A model generated the notes under the pieces. It was not told where the DNA came from. It did no database searches and was given only the letters and a program-made list of their open reading frames with translations. The position numbers and the translations under genes were made by a program. Below, in pieces: positions 1-8,685 of a stretch of DNA of 64,000 nucleotides. Source of the stretch: an uncultured Odoribacter sp. (GTDB taxonomy: Bacteria > Bacteroidota > Bacteroidia > Bacteroidales > Marinifilaceae). The stretch covers positions 69,216 through 133,215 of the forward strand of contig CAJURM010000007.1 in the NCBI GenBank assembly GCA_910589025.1, written 5' to 3'. Positions within the stretch are counted from its first letter, which is position 1; every line of letters begins with the position of its first letter.

Positions 1-16
1 TTTATAAAATTATAAT

Positions 17-1183
17 TCAACACATTCCATCATCCAGCACCCAATCTATACATTTTCTCAACATCCGGATTCCGTTCTCCATCGCCCTTTCATCCGGAGC
101 AAACTTCGGACTATGCAAAGGAGGCATTATCTCCTGTTCGGGTGGACACACACCCAACACCCACATCACGCCAGGAATCTCTTGCAAATAGATAGCAAAA
201 TCTTCACCCAACATCAACGGCTCCATATCCACAACCTGCTCTGCCCCTAACCACTCCGCAGAGCTGCTCCTTAGCTCTTCTGTCAATTTCCTATCGTTCA
301 TCAATACCGGCAACCCGTCAGTCGCCTTATTCCGACAATAATGACATCCATACAACGAACAAATCGCCTCCGACTTTTTATCCATCCACTCAAAAATCCG
401 GTCGCGAAGCACATTATCATGCGTACGCACTGTTCCCAGCATCTCCACACGGTCGGGAATCACATTATTCGCCGTCCCTCCATGAACAGAAGTAACAGAC
501 ACCACTGCCGGAGTCAAAGGATTCCGGAACTTAGTGACCAACGTCTGGTAAAACTGAATCAGACAAGCCGTAGCCAATATGGTGTCCGAACCATTCTGAG
601 GCATAGCAGCATGAGTACCTTTTCCTTCCACACTACATATAACATTATCCGAAGAAGCAAAGAACGCTCCAGGACGCAACCCAACCACGCCCGATTTCAA
701 CCCCGGATACACATGCTGTGCAAAAATAGCCTGAGGCCGAGGAGCCTTCAACAACTCCGGCAACAACAGACGAGCACCTCCCGGACGCTTTTCCTCACTG
801 GGCTGAAATACCACCTTTACCACCCCTTTCAAATGCATCTCCTGCTCCTTCAAAGCTACAGCAACCGCCAACACCATTCCCAAGTGCATATCATGCCCAC
901 AAGCATGCATCACGCCTTCATGAGCTGAAGCATACGACAAACCGGTCTCTTCCGTCACCTTCAAAGCATCCATCTCCCCCCGGATAGCCACACATCTCTC
1001 TCCCTGCCCTATCCGGGCTATTATTCCTGTACCAAACACCTGATAAGCAATTCCATACCGCTTCAATACGCCACAGATATAGTCCCGTGTACCCGTTTCC
1101 TGCATAGACACTTCTGGATAACGGTGAAAATGACGACGGAATTCTACTGCCAACTCATATACAGAAAGATCCATAAATATCAT
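17..1183 (-). CDS. M20 family metallo-amidohydrolase (N-acyl amino acid / hippurate hydrolase-like)
   Basis: A 388-residue zinc or manganese amidohydrolase of peptidase family M20D, which removes acyl groups from amino acids or cleaves small amide or peptide substrates in the cytoplasm. The metal-site signature CGHDMH lies at residues 95-100, and a QPSEE motif near residue 127 supplies the general-base glutamate. The whole catalytic plus dimerisation-domain length is present. The true start could be the second ATG (position 1174). It lies 5 bases downstream of the guanylyltransferase gene, so the two are probably co-transcribed although no metabolic link is obvious. The family assignment is firm; the substrate (hippurate, N-acetyl amino acids or another amide) is not visible. 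Confidence 0.9.
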   Translation of the reverse strand: MIFMDLSVYELAVEFRRHFHRYPEVSMQETGTRDYICGVLKRYGIAYQVFGTGIIARIGQGERCVAIRGEMDALKVTEETGLSYASAHEGVMHACGHDMHLGMVLAVAVALKEQEMHLKGVVKVVFQPSEEKRPGGARLLLPELLKAPRPQAIFAQHVYPGLKSGVVGLRPGAFFASSDNVICSVEGKGTHAAMPQNGSDTILATACLIQFYQTLVTKFRNPLTPAVVSVTSVHGGTANNVIPDRVEMLGTVRTHDNVLRDRIFEWMDKKSEAICSLYGCHYCRNKATDGLPVLMNDRKLTEELRSSSAEWLGAEQVVDMEPLMLGEDFAIYLQEIPGVMWVLGVCPPEQEIMPPLHSPKFAPDERAMENGIRMLRKCIDWVLDDGMC

Positions 1184-1188
1184 CGATT

Positions 1189-2250
1189 TTACTCCTGCAA
1201 TTGGGCAGAAAACTCTTTAATGCGTTGCTCCTCCACGGCCTTACAGATTAAAAATACTCCGTCATGTTCCGCCACAATATAACCTTCCAAACCCTGCAAC
1301 ACCATCGGTTTATCCGGAGATACCCGAACCACACAATCCCTGCATTCTACCAAACGCACCCCTTCCCCCACAACGGCATTCCGGTTCGCATCTTTCCCCG
1401 ACAACTCATGCAAAGACCCCCAGGTACCCAAATCCGACCAACCGAAATCAGCCGGGAAAACATAAATATTATGCGCATGCTCCATCACGGCATAATCAAT
1501 TGATATATTCTTACATTCGGGAAAACACCGATTCACCACCTCCTGCTCTCCCGGAGTATAAAAACACTCCTCCAACTCATCAAAAATACGCGCAATCTCC
1601 GGCTGTTCCTTCCGGAAAGCCTTTTCTACCGTCGCCACATTCCAGATAAAAATACCGGAATTCCACAAATACCCGCCTGCCCTCAGATACTCCTCCGCCG
1701 TCTCCCGGTCAGGCTTTTCCTTAAACCCTTCCACCTCCCGGATTTCTCCCTCACCACTTCCCTCCTTCACTTTTATATACCCATAGCCCGTCTCCGGACG
1801 AAAAGGACGCATTCCCACGGTAAGAATCCGATCCTCCCCGGCAGTGAAAAGCAACCCCTCTTCCATCACCCGCCGAAACTCCTCCACATCAGTCACAATA
1901 TGGTCGGCAGGAGAAACAATAATATTAGCGGAAGCATCCTTCTTTTTAATCTTCCAGGCAGCATAAGCAATGCAAGGCGCCGTATTACGCATACAAGGCT
2001 CCAGCAAAATATTCGACTCCGGAAGCAAAGGCAACTGCTCACGGACAAGCTCTTTATAACGGGCAGAAGTAACGACCCACACATGATCCATGTCACATAC
2101 ATGCTCAAAACGCTTCACTGTTAATTGCAGCAAGGAACTCCCCGTTCCCAGAATATCGATAAACTGTTTCGGCTTCTCCGGCGTACTGACAGGCCAGAAA
2201 CGGCTACCGATTCCACCCGCCATGATAACTAAATGATTCTTTCCTGCCAT
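1189..2250 (-). CDS. manC: mannose-1-phosphate guanylyltransferase
   Basis: A 353-residue nucleotidyltransferase making GDP-mannose from mannose-1-phosphate and GTP for glycan synthesis. The N-terminal signature AGGIGSRFWPVSTPEKPKQF is the NTP-binding loop, and ENTAPCI/RNTAPC-like and FKEKPD segments typical of the family follow. There is no C-terminal phosphomannose isomerase domain, so this is the short monofunctional form. The reading frame is open a further 26 codons upstream, but the ATG at 2250 places MAGKNHLVIMAGG at the N-terminus and lies just downstream of a TACTTTTG promoter element, so I prefer it. Cytoplasmic. It likely heads a two-gene unit with the M20 hydrolase. Confidence 0.93.
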   Translation of the reverse strand: MAGKNHLVIMAGGIGSRFWPVSTPEKPKQFIDILGTGSSLLQLTVKRFEHVCDMDHVWVVTSARYKELVREQLPLLPESNILLEPCMRNTAPCIAYAAWKIKKKDASANIIVSPADHIVTDVEEFRRVMEEGLLFTAGEDRILTVGMRPFRPETGYGYIKVKEGSGEGEIREVEGFKEKPDRETAEEYLRAGGYLWNSGIFIWNVATVEKAFRKEQPEIARIFDELEECFYTPGEQEVVNRCFPECKNISIDYAVMEHAHNIYVFPADFGWSDLGTWGSLHELSGKDANRNAVVGEGVRLVECRDCVVRVSPDKPMVLQGLEGYIVAEHDGVFLICKAVEEQRIKEFSAQLQE

Positions 2251-2258
2251 ATCTTTTG

Positions 2259-2266
2259 TATTTTTG
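2259..2266 (+). promoter_or_regulatory. candidate -7 element for the rightward secreted-protein gene
   Basis: TATTTTTG matches the Bacteroidetes -7 consensus TAnnTTTG and lies 74 bases before the ATG at 2341. It abuts the opposite-strand element at 2267-2274. No clear -33 TTTG was found, so this rests on the -7 match and position alone. Confidence 0.4.
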
Positions 2267-2274
2267 CAAAAGTA
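2267..2274 (-). promoter_or_regulatory. -7 promoter element for manC
   Basis: Read on the minus strand this is TACTTTTG, a full match to TAnnTTTG, 17 bases upstream of the chosen manC ATG. It supports the shorter manC start, because the longer frame would begin upstream of the promoter. Confidence 0.6.
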
Positions 2275-2340
2275 GAGAAAAAAATCCATCCATTTCCGGA
2301 TTTTGTTCTTATATTCGTGTTTCACCACAATCAGAATGTT

Positions 2341-3834
2341 ATGGTCAGATATCTCTTGCTTTGCTGCCTCTGGTGCTATGGATTTTCCCCCTCACTCCAT
2401 GCACAGGCCAACTCCGGCCAAATTACCCAGAAACTGCACATCACGGATACCCGTTCTAATCCGATCTTTGGAGTATACGTCATTCATAAGTCCCAAAGCT
2501 GGCTGATTACCACCACCGACATCGACGGAGAATGTGAATTCCGGACAGACTGGTTCTCCCCGGAAGACACCATCCAATTCCAAGGCATGGGATACAAAGT
2601 GATAACATACACCATTGCCGAATTAAAACACCTCCGGAAAATCCAACTGGAAGACCTCAACTTCTTACTGGACGAAACAATCGTAACAAGCATTTCCATG
2701 GAAGAGCTGCTCAACAAAGCCATGAACCAGATGAGCAAACCCATTCGCAACCAAGTGCCTTTATGCCGCTTTTATGGCCGGAGCCAATATGAAAAAATTA
2801 CGGAATACCGTAACCTGGCTCTGGAAAGCAGACGGGAATTCGGCTACTATTTCACCTCCGGCAATGTCCGATGTAAAAACGTCTGGGACAAAGCGTTCCG
2901 TTCATACTTCGTTCCGACACATTCCGCCCGCAGTTTCAATCTCACCAACGACGGAAGTGACACCCTGTCCCCTTTATATATCACAACCGCAGAAACCCGG
3001 TTCGACGCCGGTACACGCAAGATTTTCACCCTGATGCGCACCATACAACTCTATGCACCCCTTTTCAACTCTCTCCGCTTTTACGAAATTCATCCCAGGG
3101 AATCTGACAGCCTGGATTACGTCTTCAACTTCCAAACCAAACCCTCCCATTATCCAGACGACATCAGAATCTCATGCAAAGGAACTTTTACTCTCGACTA
3201 CCAAACCTACAGGCTTAAAAGCATGACATTCGATTATATCGATTACCAGCTTTTCCGACAGGTCATTCTAACAGACCGCCGCAAAACAGCTTCGCCTTTT
3301 TCCACTCAAGCTACACTGACATTCGGCTATACTCCCGAAGGACAAATTTATATCCGGAGCTGCAAGCAGGAAACACGATGGAAACACGACCTGGGTAAAG
3401 ATTTTATCCTGATTGAACAACCCTCCCGCATGCATCCGGCTTCTGGGAAACTAATTGAAAAAGAAGCTTTCTACTGTTATGAATACCTGCCTGTAAAAGA
3501 AAGCCTGCAAACACAAAGCGTTCTGACCAAAATACACGTTATCCAACGCAACCCCACAGGCAAGTATGAACCGGAGATATTCCGCACACTTCCTATCCTG
3601 CTGGACAATACAAAAGCGACAGCCGACTTAAACCGATTCAAGGAAATCGAACAACAATTCCAAGAAAACAGCGAAAAAACCTACTATCCGGACAACTACA
3701 TCAACGGCTTCAACGGCTTTTCCGGACGGGGACGTGCCGACAAAGGCTACCAGCTCAACCTACAGACTGTACGCCGACAACTGTTTGAACAATTTCCCAT
3801 TCCAGAAACACCAGGAACAGCAAAACCGGATTAA
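2341..3834 (+). CDS. secreted protein with carboxypeptidase-regulatory-like domain
   Basis: A 497-residue exported protein of unknown function. Residues 1-20 form a signal peptide (LLLCCLWCYGFSPSLHAQ). Residues about 27-110 are a carboxypeptidase-regulatory-like beta-sandwich (pattern I..T...NPIFGVYVI...TTTDIDGEC.F...DTIQFQGMGYK), the domain that Bacteroidetes place at the front of surface proteins. The remaining about 380 residues resemble the periplasmic or outer-membrane part of DUF5686-type proteins only loosely. I chose this ATG because the longer frame lacks a signal peptide at its start. The stop codon overlaps the stop of the convergent acyltransferase gene. Confidence 0.75.
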   Translation: MVRYLLLCCLWCYGFSPSLHAQANSGQITQKLHITDTRSNPIFGVYVIHKSQSWLITTTDIDGECEFRTDWFSPEDTIQFQGMGYKVITYTIAELKHLRKIQLEDLNFLLDETIVTSISMEELLNKAMNQMSKPIRNQVPLCRFYGRSQYEKITEYRNLALESRREFGYYFTSGNVRCKNVWDKAFRSYFVPTHSARSFNLTNDGSDTLSPLYITTAETRFDAGTRKIFTLMRTIQLYAPLFNSLRFYEIHPRESDSLDYVFNFQTKPSHYPDDIRISCKGTFTLDYQTYRLKSMTFDYIDYQLFRQVILTDRRKTASPFSTQATLTFGYTPEGQIYIRSCKQETRWKHDLGKDFILIEQPSRMHPASGKLIEKEAFYCYEYLPVKESLQTQSVLTKIHVIQRNPTGKYEPEIFRTLPILLDNTKATADLNRFKEIEQQFQENSEKTYYPDNYINGFNGFSGRGRADKGYQLNLQTVRRQLFEQFPIPETPGTAKPD

Positions 3835-4982
3835 GACTTCCGGTTGTCAACTAAAAACCGTCGGCTCAACCATTTTCTAACCGGCTCATCATACAGCTTC
3901 AGGCAAAGATACGCCAGCAGAACATTTCCGAAAAACAATAGCCAAGCTACCGGCCACGTCTCAGCAAAAGTGAGCTTCTCCCGCCACAACCAGGCATAAA
4001 ACAGATACATGAAAGGATAATGAATAATATACATGGGATAGGATATATCCCCTAAGAACTTACAGACTCCGTAACTTATTCTGTCCGTCGTTTTCCCGGA
4101 AGCTCCCAACCAAACCAATAGCGGGAAAATAACAACAACACACACAGCATCATAAATACCATTCATCCATAAAGCCTCTCCTCCACCGACATGCGGCACG
4201 GAAAGCAAAACGGCTATCGCCAGGCTACATATTCCAAAAGCGCCACGAATAGGAAGCGGTTTGAAAACGCGCGACATCAGTAGTCCAACGGAGAAAGAAA
4301 ACAACAGGCGCAGAAAACCGCCCAACAGATTATAATCTGCTAAAGTCCATCCCACCCCCAAATGCCCGTAACCGGAAAAATTGAATACCGCAAACAAAGC
4401 CAGCCCCACACCTGCCAATACAACAAGCAACGCCAACGCCTTAGTAGACAAACGGCGAAGCAACAAGGCATACAATACATTACCGATGTATTCAAAAAAA
4501 AGCGACCAGGCAGGACCATTCAAAGGAAACATCTCCCCGTTACCCCGCACCTCCGGTGCCGCCCCCGGTAAAACGGGTATCATAAAAAAATTCAAAAAGA
4601 TAGCAAGCAGGACCGAAGAAACCGCCACCTGCATACCGTCCCACTGCTCGCATCCTTGTATGCAAAACGTCACGGCCCCTAAAACAGCTCCCATAACCAC
4701 CATCGGATGCAAACGAATCAAGCGGCGTTTAAAGAACCCTTTCACATGCATGGTACTCTTCCAGCGATCATCATAAGCATACCCGATAACAAAGCCCGAA
4801 AGGATAAAAAAGAAATCGACAGCCAAATACCCGTGGTTTAACCACTGGTCTACCGGACTCGTAGCAAAGCCTTCAAACACATGGTACCATATCACCAAAA
4901 GAGCCGCTACCCCTCTCAAACCGTCCAACAGTTCGTAATGAGGTTTCGTGTCTGCAAACGCAGAAGATGAAATATTTTGCAT
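3831..4982 (-). CDS. acyltransferase 3 family integral membrane protein
   Basis: A 383-residue polytopic inner-membrane acyltransferase of the OafA/NodX (acyltransferase 3) family, which O-acylates surface glycans or lipids. The motif RGVAALLVIWYHVFEG near residue 24 carries the family Arg and catalytic His, and about ten hydrophobic helices follow, with FFILSGFVIG near residue 57. It ends with a short basic cytoplasmic tail. It lies 97 bases downstream of the Crp-like gene on the same strand and may be the last gene of the rpsA-rnz-crp run. The substrate cannot be told from sequence. Confidence 0.9.
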   Translation of the reverse strand: MQNISSSAFADTKPHYELLDGLRGVAALLVIWYHVFEGFATSPVDQWLNHGYLAVDFFFILSGFVIGYAYDDRWKSTMHVKGFFKRRLIRLHPMVVMGAVLGAVTFCIQGCEQWDGMQVAVSSVLLAIFLNFFMIPVLPGAAPEVRGNGEMFPLNGPAWSLFFEYIGNVLYALLLRRLSTKALALLVVLAGVGLALFAVFNFSGYGHLGVGWTLADYNLLGGFLRLLFSFSVGLLMSRVFKPLPIRGAFGICSLAIAVLLSVPHVGGGEALWMNGIYDAVCVVVIFPLLVWLGASGKTTDRISYGVCKFLGDISYPMYIIHYPFMYLFYAWLWREKLTFAETWPVAWLLFFGNVLLAYLCLKLYDEPVRKWLSRRFLVDNRKS

Positions 4983-5079
4983 AAGACATTCAGATTATTA
5001 TTCACCAATAGTGCAGTAAAATTACAGAACCTAAAGACGCTAAAAATTGTCCTACATCAAAATTTTCATCCTCCGGACA

Positions 5080-5652
5080 CTATTTCTGAGCCCTAAGCCG
5101 GCTTAAAGTGGAAAGCGTTATTCCCAGATAAGAAGCGATATAGCCCAACTGCACCCGCTGACACACCAGAGGAAACTGCTGTTTAAATGCTTCATACCTC
5201 TCTTTTGCCGCCAGAGTAAGACGCTCTTTGTGAGAACGATGTAAACGCCTGTACTCATTCTGATGAATAATCCGTCCCCAATTAGCCAACTCGATATTCG
5301 TCTGAAAAAGCTGTAACAAATCGGTCAATGCTATCTTATAAGCGACCACCTCTTCAAGCGTCTCCACAAATTCCTCACTCACCCGATCATAATACAGCTC
5401 ATCCATACTAAAAACAATCCCTCCCTCACACGAAAAAGACGTCGTTATCTCCTCCCCGTTCACTAACCAGAAAGAACGGGTCATTCCCTTCTCTATAAAA
5501 TAAGCCGACTTACAATATTTATCCGCTTCTATCAAACAATATTTCTTCGGGAAACAGCACAGTTCCACCTTTTTTCTCAGCATCCGTACCGTATCCTCCG
5601 ACAACGGATACAAAGCATTTATATTTTTTATAACCGTTTCCATAAAGCACAT
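5080..5652 (-). CDS. Crp/Fnr family transcriptional regulator
   Basis: A 190-residue one-component regulator: cyclic-nucleotide-binding-like beta barrel at about 20-115 (KYCLIEADKYCKSAYFIEKGMTR region), a dimerisation helix, and a C-terminal helix-turn-helix ending in VQLGYIASYLGITLSTLSR. The FNR cysteine cluster is absent, and the PRAARS-type phosphate cassette of cAMP-binding Crp is not recognisable, so the ligand is unknown. This small Crp class is abundant in Bacteroidetes. A second ATG at 5643 is an equally plausible start. It follows rnz by 16 bases on the same strand. Confidence 0.85.
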   Translation of the reverse strand: MCFMETVIKNINALYPLSEDTVRMLRKKVELCCFPKKYCLIEADKYCKSAYFIEKGMTRSFWLVNGEEITTSFSCEGGIVFSMDELYYDRVSEEFVETLEEVVAYKIALTDLLQLFQTNIELANWGRIIHQNEYRRLHRSHKERLTLAAKERYEAFKQQFPLVCQRVQLGYIASYLGITLSTLSRLRAQK

Positions 5653-5668
5653 CTGTTCTTACCCCCGG

Positions 5669-6607
5669 TCATATGCCCAACCGCTTTTGTACGGGTATAT
5701 CGTATACATCGCCATCTGTACACACATAGGTTTCGGGAAAAATAGCACGAGCTTCCGGCAACAAACAGGAAGGATCCGAATAACGGGCTGAAAAATGCCC
5801 CAACAACAATTTACCGGCACCGGCTAAAACCGCCATTCGGGCAGCCTGCTCCGACGTACTGTGATAATTCTCTTTCGCCACGGCCTCCAATTCCCGTCCA
5901 TAAGTAGCTTCATGATACAGCAAATCCACCCCTCTCACATATTCAGCAAAACGCTCCCGAAAAAGAGTATCGGTCATATAGGCGTAAGAACGTGCCGGAG
6001 GAGGCGCCACAGTAAGCATTCGATTCGGAACAACTTTCCCTTCGGGAGTCACAAAATCTGCCCCAGCTTTCAAATGTTGCATAAAAGCGACAGGCACCTG
6101 CCATGCAGCCGCCATATCTTTCCGTATGGTCCTGCTCCGCTCCTTCTCCCGAAACAAAAAACCACACACCGGTGCATCATACCGATGCAACAAAGGAAAG
6201 GAAGTAACGGTCAAAACCTTGTCATCAAGAATAACTTCCGGATTACGCGACAGCGGATGAAAGCACAACGGATAGCCCAACCGCGTATTCATAATCTTCA
6301 ACTGACTCTCTATAAGCTCTTGCAGACGCAGGTCAGCATAGAGATGCATCTCCCCCCTTCTGCCCTGCATCGAAAGACTTGACAAAAAGCCCATAAGACC
6401 AAAATAATGGTCTCCGTGAAGATGAGAAATAAAAATATGATTAATCCGATTATAAGGAATCCGGAAACGACGCAACTGATGCTGCGTAGCTTCAGCACAA
6501 TCTATAAGAAAGTACCGCTCAAGTACATGGAGTACCTGAGCGGCAGAGTTTCTTTGTAAGGTGGGGACGGCAGAACCCGCCCCCAATATGGTCAGTTCAA
6601 ACTTCAC
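5669..6607 (-). CDS. rnz: ribonuclease Z (tRNA 3' processing endonuclease)
   Basis: A 312-residue metallo-beta-lactamase-fold endonuclease that cuts the 3' trailer from pre-tRNAs. The zinc motif HLHGDH occurs near residue 60, and later ligands are visible in the segments LLHRYD, YHEATY and HFSARY. It has the usual length for the short RNase Z form. It appears to begin at GTG (MKFELTILGAG). It lies 29 bases downstream of rpsA on the same strand, tying tRNA processing to a ribosomal-protein transcription unit. Confidence 0.93.
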   Translation of the reverse strand: MKFELTILGAGSAVPTLQRNSAAQVLHVLERYFLIDCAEATQHQLRRFRIPYNRINHIFISHLHGDHYFGLMGFLSSLSMQGRRGEMHLYADLRLQELIESQLKIMNTRLGYPLCFHPLSRNPEVILDDKVLTVTSFPLLHRYDAPVCGFLFREKERSRTIRKDMAAAWQVPVAFMQHLKAGADFVTPEGKVVPNRMLTVAPPPARSYAYMTDTLFRERFAEYVRGVDLLYHEATYGRELEAVAKENYHSTSEQAARMAVLAGAGKLLLGHFSARYSDPSCLLPEARAIFPETYVCTDGDVYDIPVQKRLGI

Positions 6608-6636
6608 TGTAACCTCTTACTTCCAATCGTCACCGA

Positions 6637-8526
6637 TTAATCTTCCTTGGCTTCGCTTTCCTCAGCTTTCGCTTCCTCTTTCTTAGCCTTCGGAGCTTTT
6701 TCAGCCTTCGTTGCAGACATCTGTTCTTTCAGAGCAGCTAACTCGGTAATATCTCCCAACGTTGTTTTTTCCAACTTCTCTTTTACCTGTTTAACAGCTT
6801 TCTTGGTAGACTTCTCTTCCGCACTCTTCTTTGCTTTTTCATCAGACTTCTGTTCGTCTTCGAAAATGCGTGAATGAGAAAGGATGATCCGTTTAGCAGC
6901 TTTGTTGAATTCAATTACCTTGAATGAAAGTTTTTCATCCACCTTAGCCTGTGAACCGTCTTCTTTCACCAGATGACGAGGAGTTGCGAAACCTTCCACA
7001 CCATAAGGCAAAGCAATCACAGCACCCTTGTCAAAAATCTCGGTAATCGTACCTTCGTGTACAGAATCTACCGTAAAGATAGTCTCAAACACATCCCAGG
7101 GATTTTCTTCCAACTGCTTGTGTCCCAGACTCAGACGACGGTTTTCCTTATCAATTTCCAATACAACCACTTCGATTTCAGCACCAATCTGAGTAAATTC
7201 AGCCGGGTGTTTTACTTTCTTCGTCCAGGACAGATCAGAAATGTGAATCAATCCGTCTACCCCTTCTTCAATCTCTACAAATACACCGAAGTTGGTGAAA
7301 TTACGTACGGTAGCTTTGTGCTTGCTGCCCACGCCATATTTCTCTTCAATATTCTGCCAGGGGTCAGACTTCAATTGTTTGATACCCAAAGACATCTTTC
7401 TTTCGTCACGATCCAGCGTCAAAATAACAGCCTCCACTTCGTCTCCCACTTTCATGAAATCCTGTGCAGAACGCAAGTGCTGTGACCACGACATTTCAGA
7501 CACGTGAATCAAGCCTTCTACGCCCGGAGCAATTTCAACAAATGCACCGTAATCAGCCATCACCACAACCTTACCCGTCACTTTATCACCCACTTTCAGG
7601 TCTGCATTCAATGCATCCCACGGATGAGGAGTCAACTGTTTCAAACCTAAAGCGATACGTTTCTTCTCATCGTCGAAATCCAGAATAACCACATTCAACT
7701 TCTGGTCTAACTGAACGATTTCATTCGGATGATTTACGCGACCCCAGGAAAGATCCGTAATGTGAATCAAACCGTCTACACCACCCAAGTCAATAAATAC
7801 TCCGTAAGAAGTGATATTCTTAACGGTTCCTTCCAATACCTGACCTTTTTCCAGTTTGGAGATAATGTCTTTCTTCTGCTGTTCAAGTTCAGCTTCGATA
7901 AGAGCTTTGTGAGATACCACCACATTTTTGAATTCCTGATTAATCTTAACCACTTTGAATTCCATGGTTTTACCTACATAAATATCGTAGTCACGAATCG
8001 GTTTCACATCAATCTGGGAACCCGGCAAGAATGCTTCAATACCGAATACATCCACAATCATACCACCCTTCGTGCGGCATTTTACAAAACCTTTGATAAT
8101 TTCATCTTTCTCCAATGCCTCGTTTACTCGATCCCAGCTGCGCAATGCACGGGCCTGTTTGTGAGAAAGGGTCAACTGACCTTTTTTGTCTTCCTGTGTT
8201 TCCACATACACTTCCACTTTATCACCTACCTTCAACTCCGGATTGTAACGGAATTCGTTCAAAGAGATGATACCGTCTGATTTATAACCGATATTCACCA
8301 CCACTTCTCTCTTGTTCATGGAGATAACGGTTCCTTCCACCACTTCTTTTTCAACCACTTTGGACAACGTATCAGCATACTTCTGTGCCAAAGCATCTTT
8401 TTCTGATGCAGGGGTTACATCATCGTTAGCATAAGCTTCCCAATCAAAATTTTCGTCAGCCTCAGCACTGGTCGTCTGAGCAGCTTTAGCAGCTACGGCC
8501 TGCAAGTCCTTTTGTTCTTCTGTCAT
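6637..8526 (-). CDS. rpsA: 30S ribosomal protein S1
   Basis: A 629-residue S1 protein with six S1 RNA-binding repeats. They begin near residues 62, 140, 225, 312, 400 and 485; the third to fifth carry the classic GVFVEI..GVDGLIHISDLSW core. The protein has an acidic N-terminal extension of about 55 residues and a Lys/Glu/Ala-rich tail of about 80 residues, so it exceeds the about 557 residues of the E. coli protein. Bacteroidetes ribosomes initiate on A-rich leaders without Shine-Dalgarno pairing, and S1 is presumed important there. A TACCTTTG promoter element lies 55 bases upstream. Confidence 0.97.
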   Translation of the reverse strand: MTEEQKDLQAVAAKAAQTTSAEADENFDWEAYANDDVTPASEKDALAQKYADTLSKVVEKEVVEGTVISMNKREVVVNIGYKSDGIISLNEFRYNPELKVGDKVEVYVETQEDKKGQLTLSHKQARALRSWDRVNEALEKDEIIKGFVKCRTKGGMIVDVFGIEAFLPGSQIDVKPIRDYDIYVGKTMEFKVVKINQEFKNVVVSHKALIEAELEQQKKDIISKLEKGQVLEGTVKNITSYGVFIDLGGVDGLIHITDLSWGRVNHPNEIVQLDQKLNVVILDFDDEKKRIALGLKQLTPHPWDALNADLKVGDKVTGKVVVMADYGAFVEIAPGVEGLIHVSEMSWSQHLRSAQDFMKVGDEVEAVILTLDRDERKMSLGIKQLKSDPWQNIEEKYGVGSKHKATVRNFTNFGVFVEIEEGVDGLIHISDLSWTKKVKHPAEFTQIGAEIEVVVLEIDKENRRLSLGHKQLEENPWDVFETIFTVDSVHEGTITEIFDKGAVIALPYGVEGFATPRHLVKEDGSQAKVDEKLSFKVIEFNKAAKRIILSHSRIFEDEQKSDEKAKKSAEEKSTKKAVKQVKEKLEKTTLGDITELAALKEQMSATKAEKAPKAKKEEAKAEESEAKED

Positions 8527-8581
8527 AATAATTTTAATCGTTTCTTATCTAATAAGTTAGACATTATATTAAACTCGGGCG

Positions 8582-8589
8582 CAAAGGTA
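8582..8589 (-). promoter_or_regulatory. -7 promoter element for rpsA
   Basis: TACCTTTG on the minus strand, a full TAnnTTTG match, 55 bases before the rpsA ATG. A minus-strand TTTG lies at 8614-8617, but its spacing of 24 bases is longer than the usual 19-21, so only the -7 box is claimed. Confidence 0.6.
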
Positions 8590-8685
8590 CAATAAAAAGT
8601 GAAAAGTGGAAAGCAAATCCCAAAATATTTGCATTCCACTTTTTCCCTTTTCTCTCCCGGCAGAAAACCACCGGCAGAAATCTCT

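Noticed and set aside
5080..5652. FNR-type oxygen sensor
   Set aside because: The N-terminal cysteine cluster needed for the iron-sulphur centre is absent.
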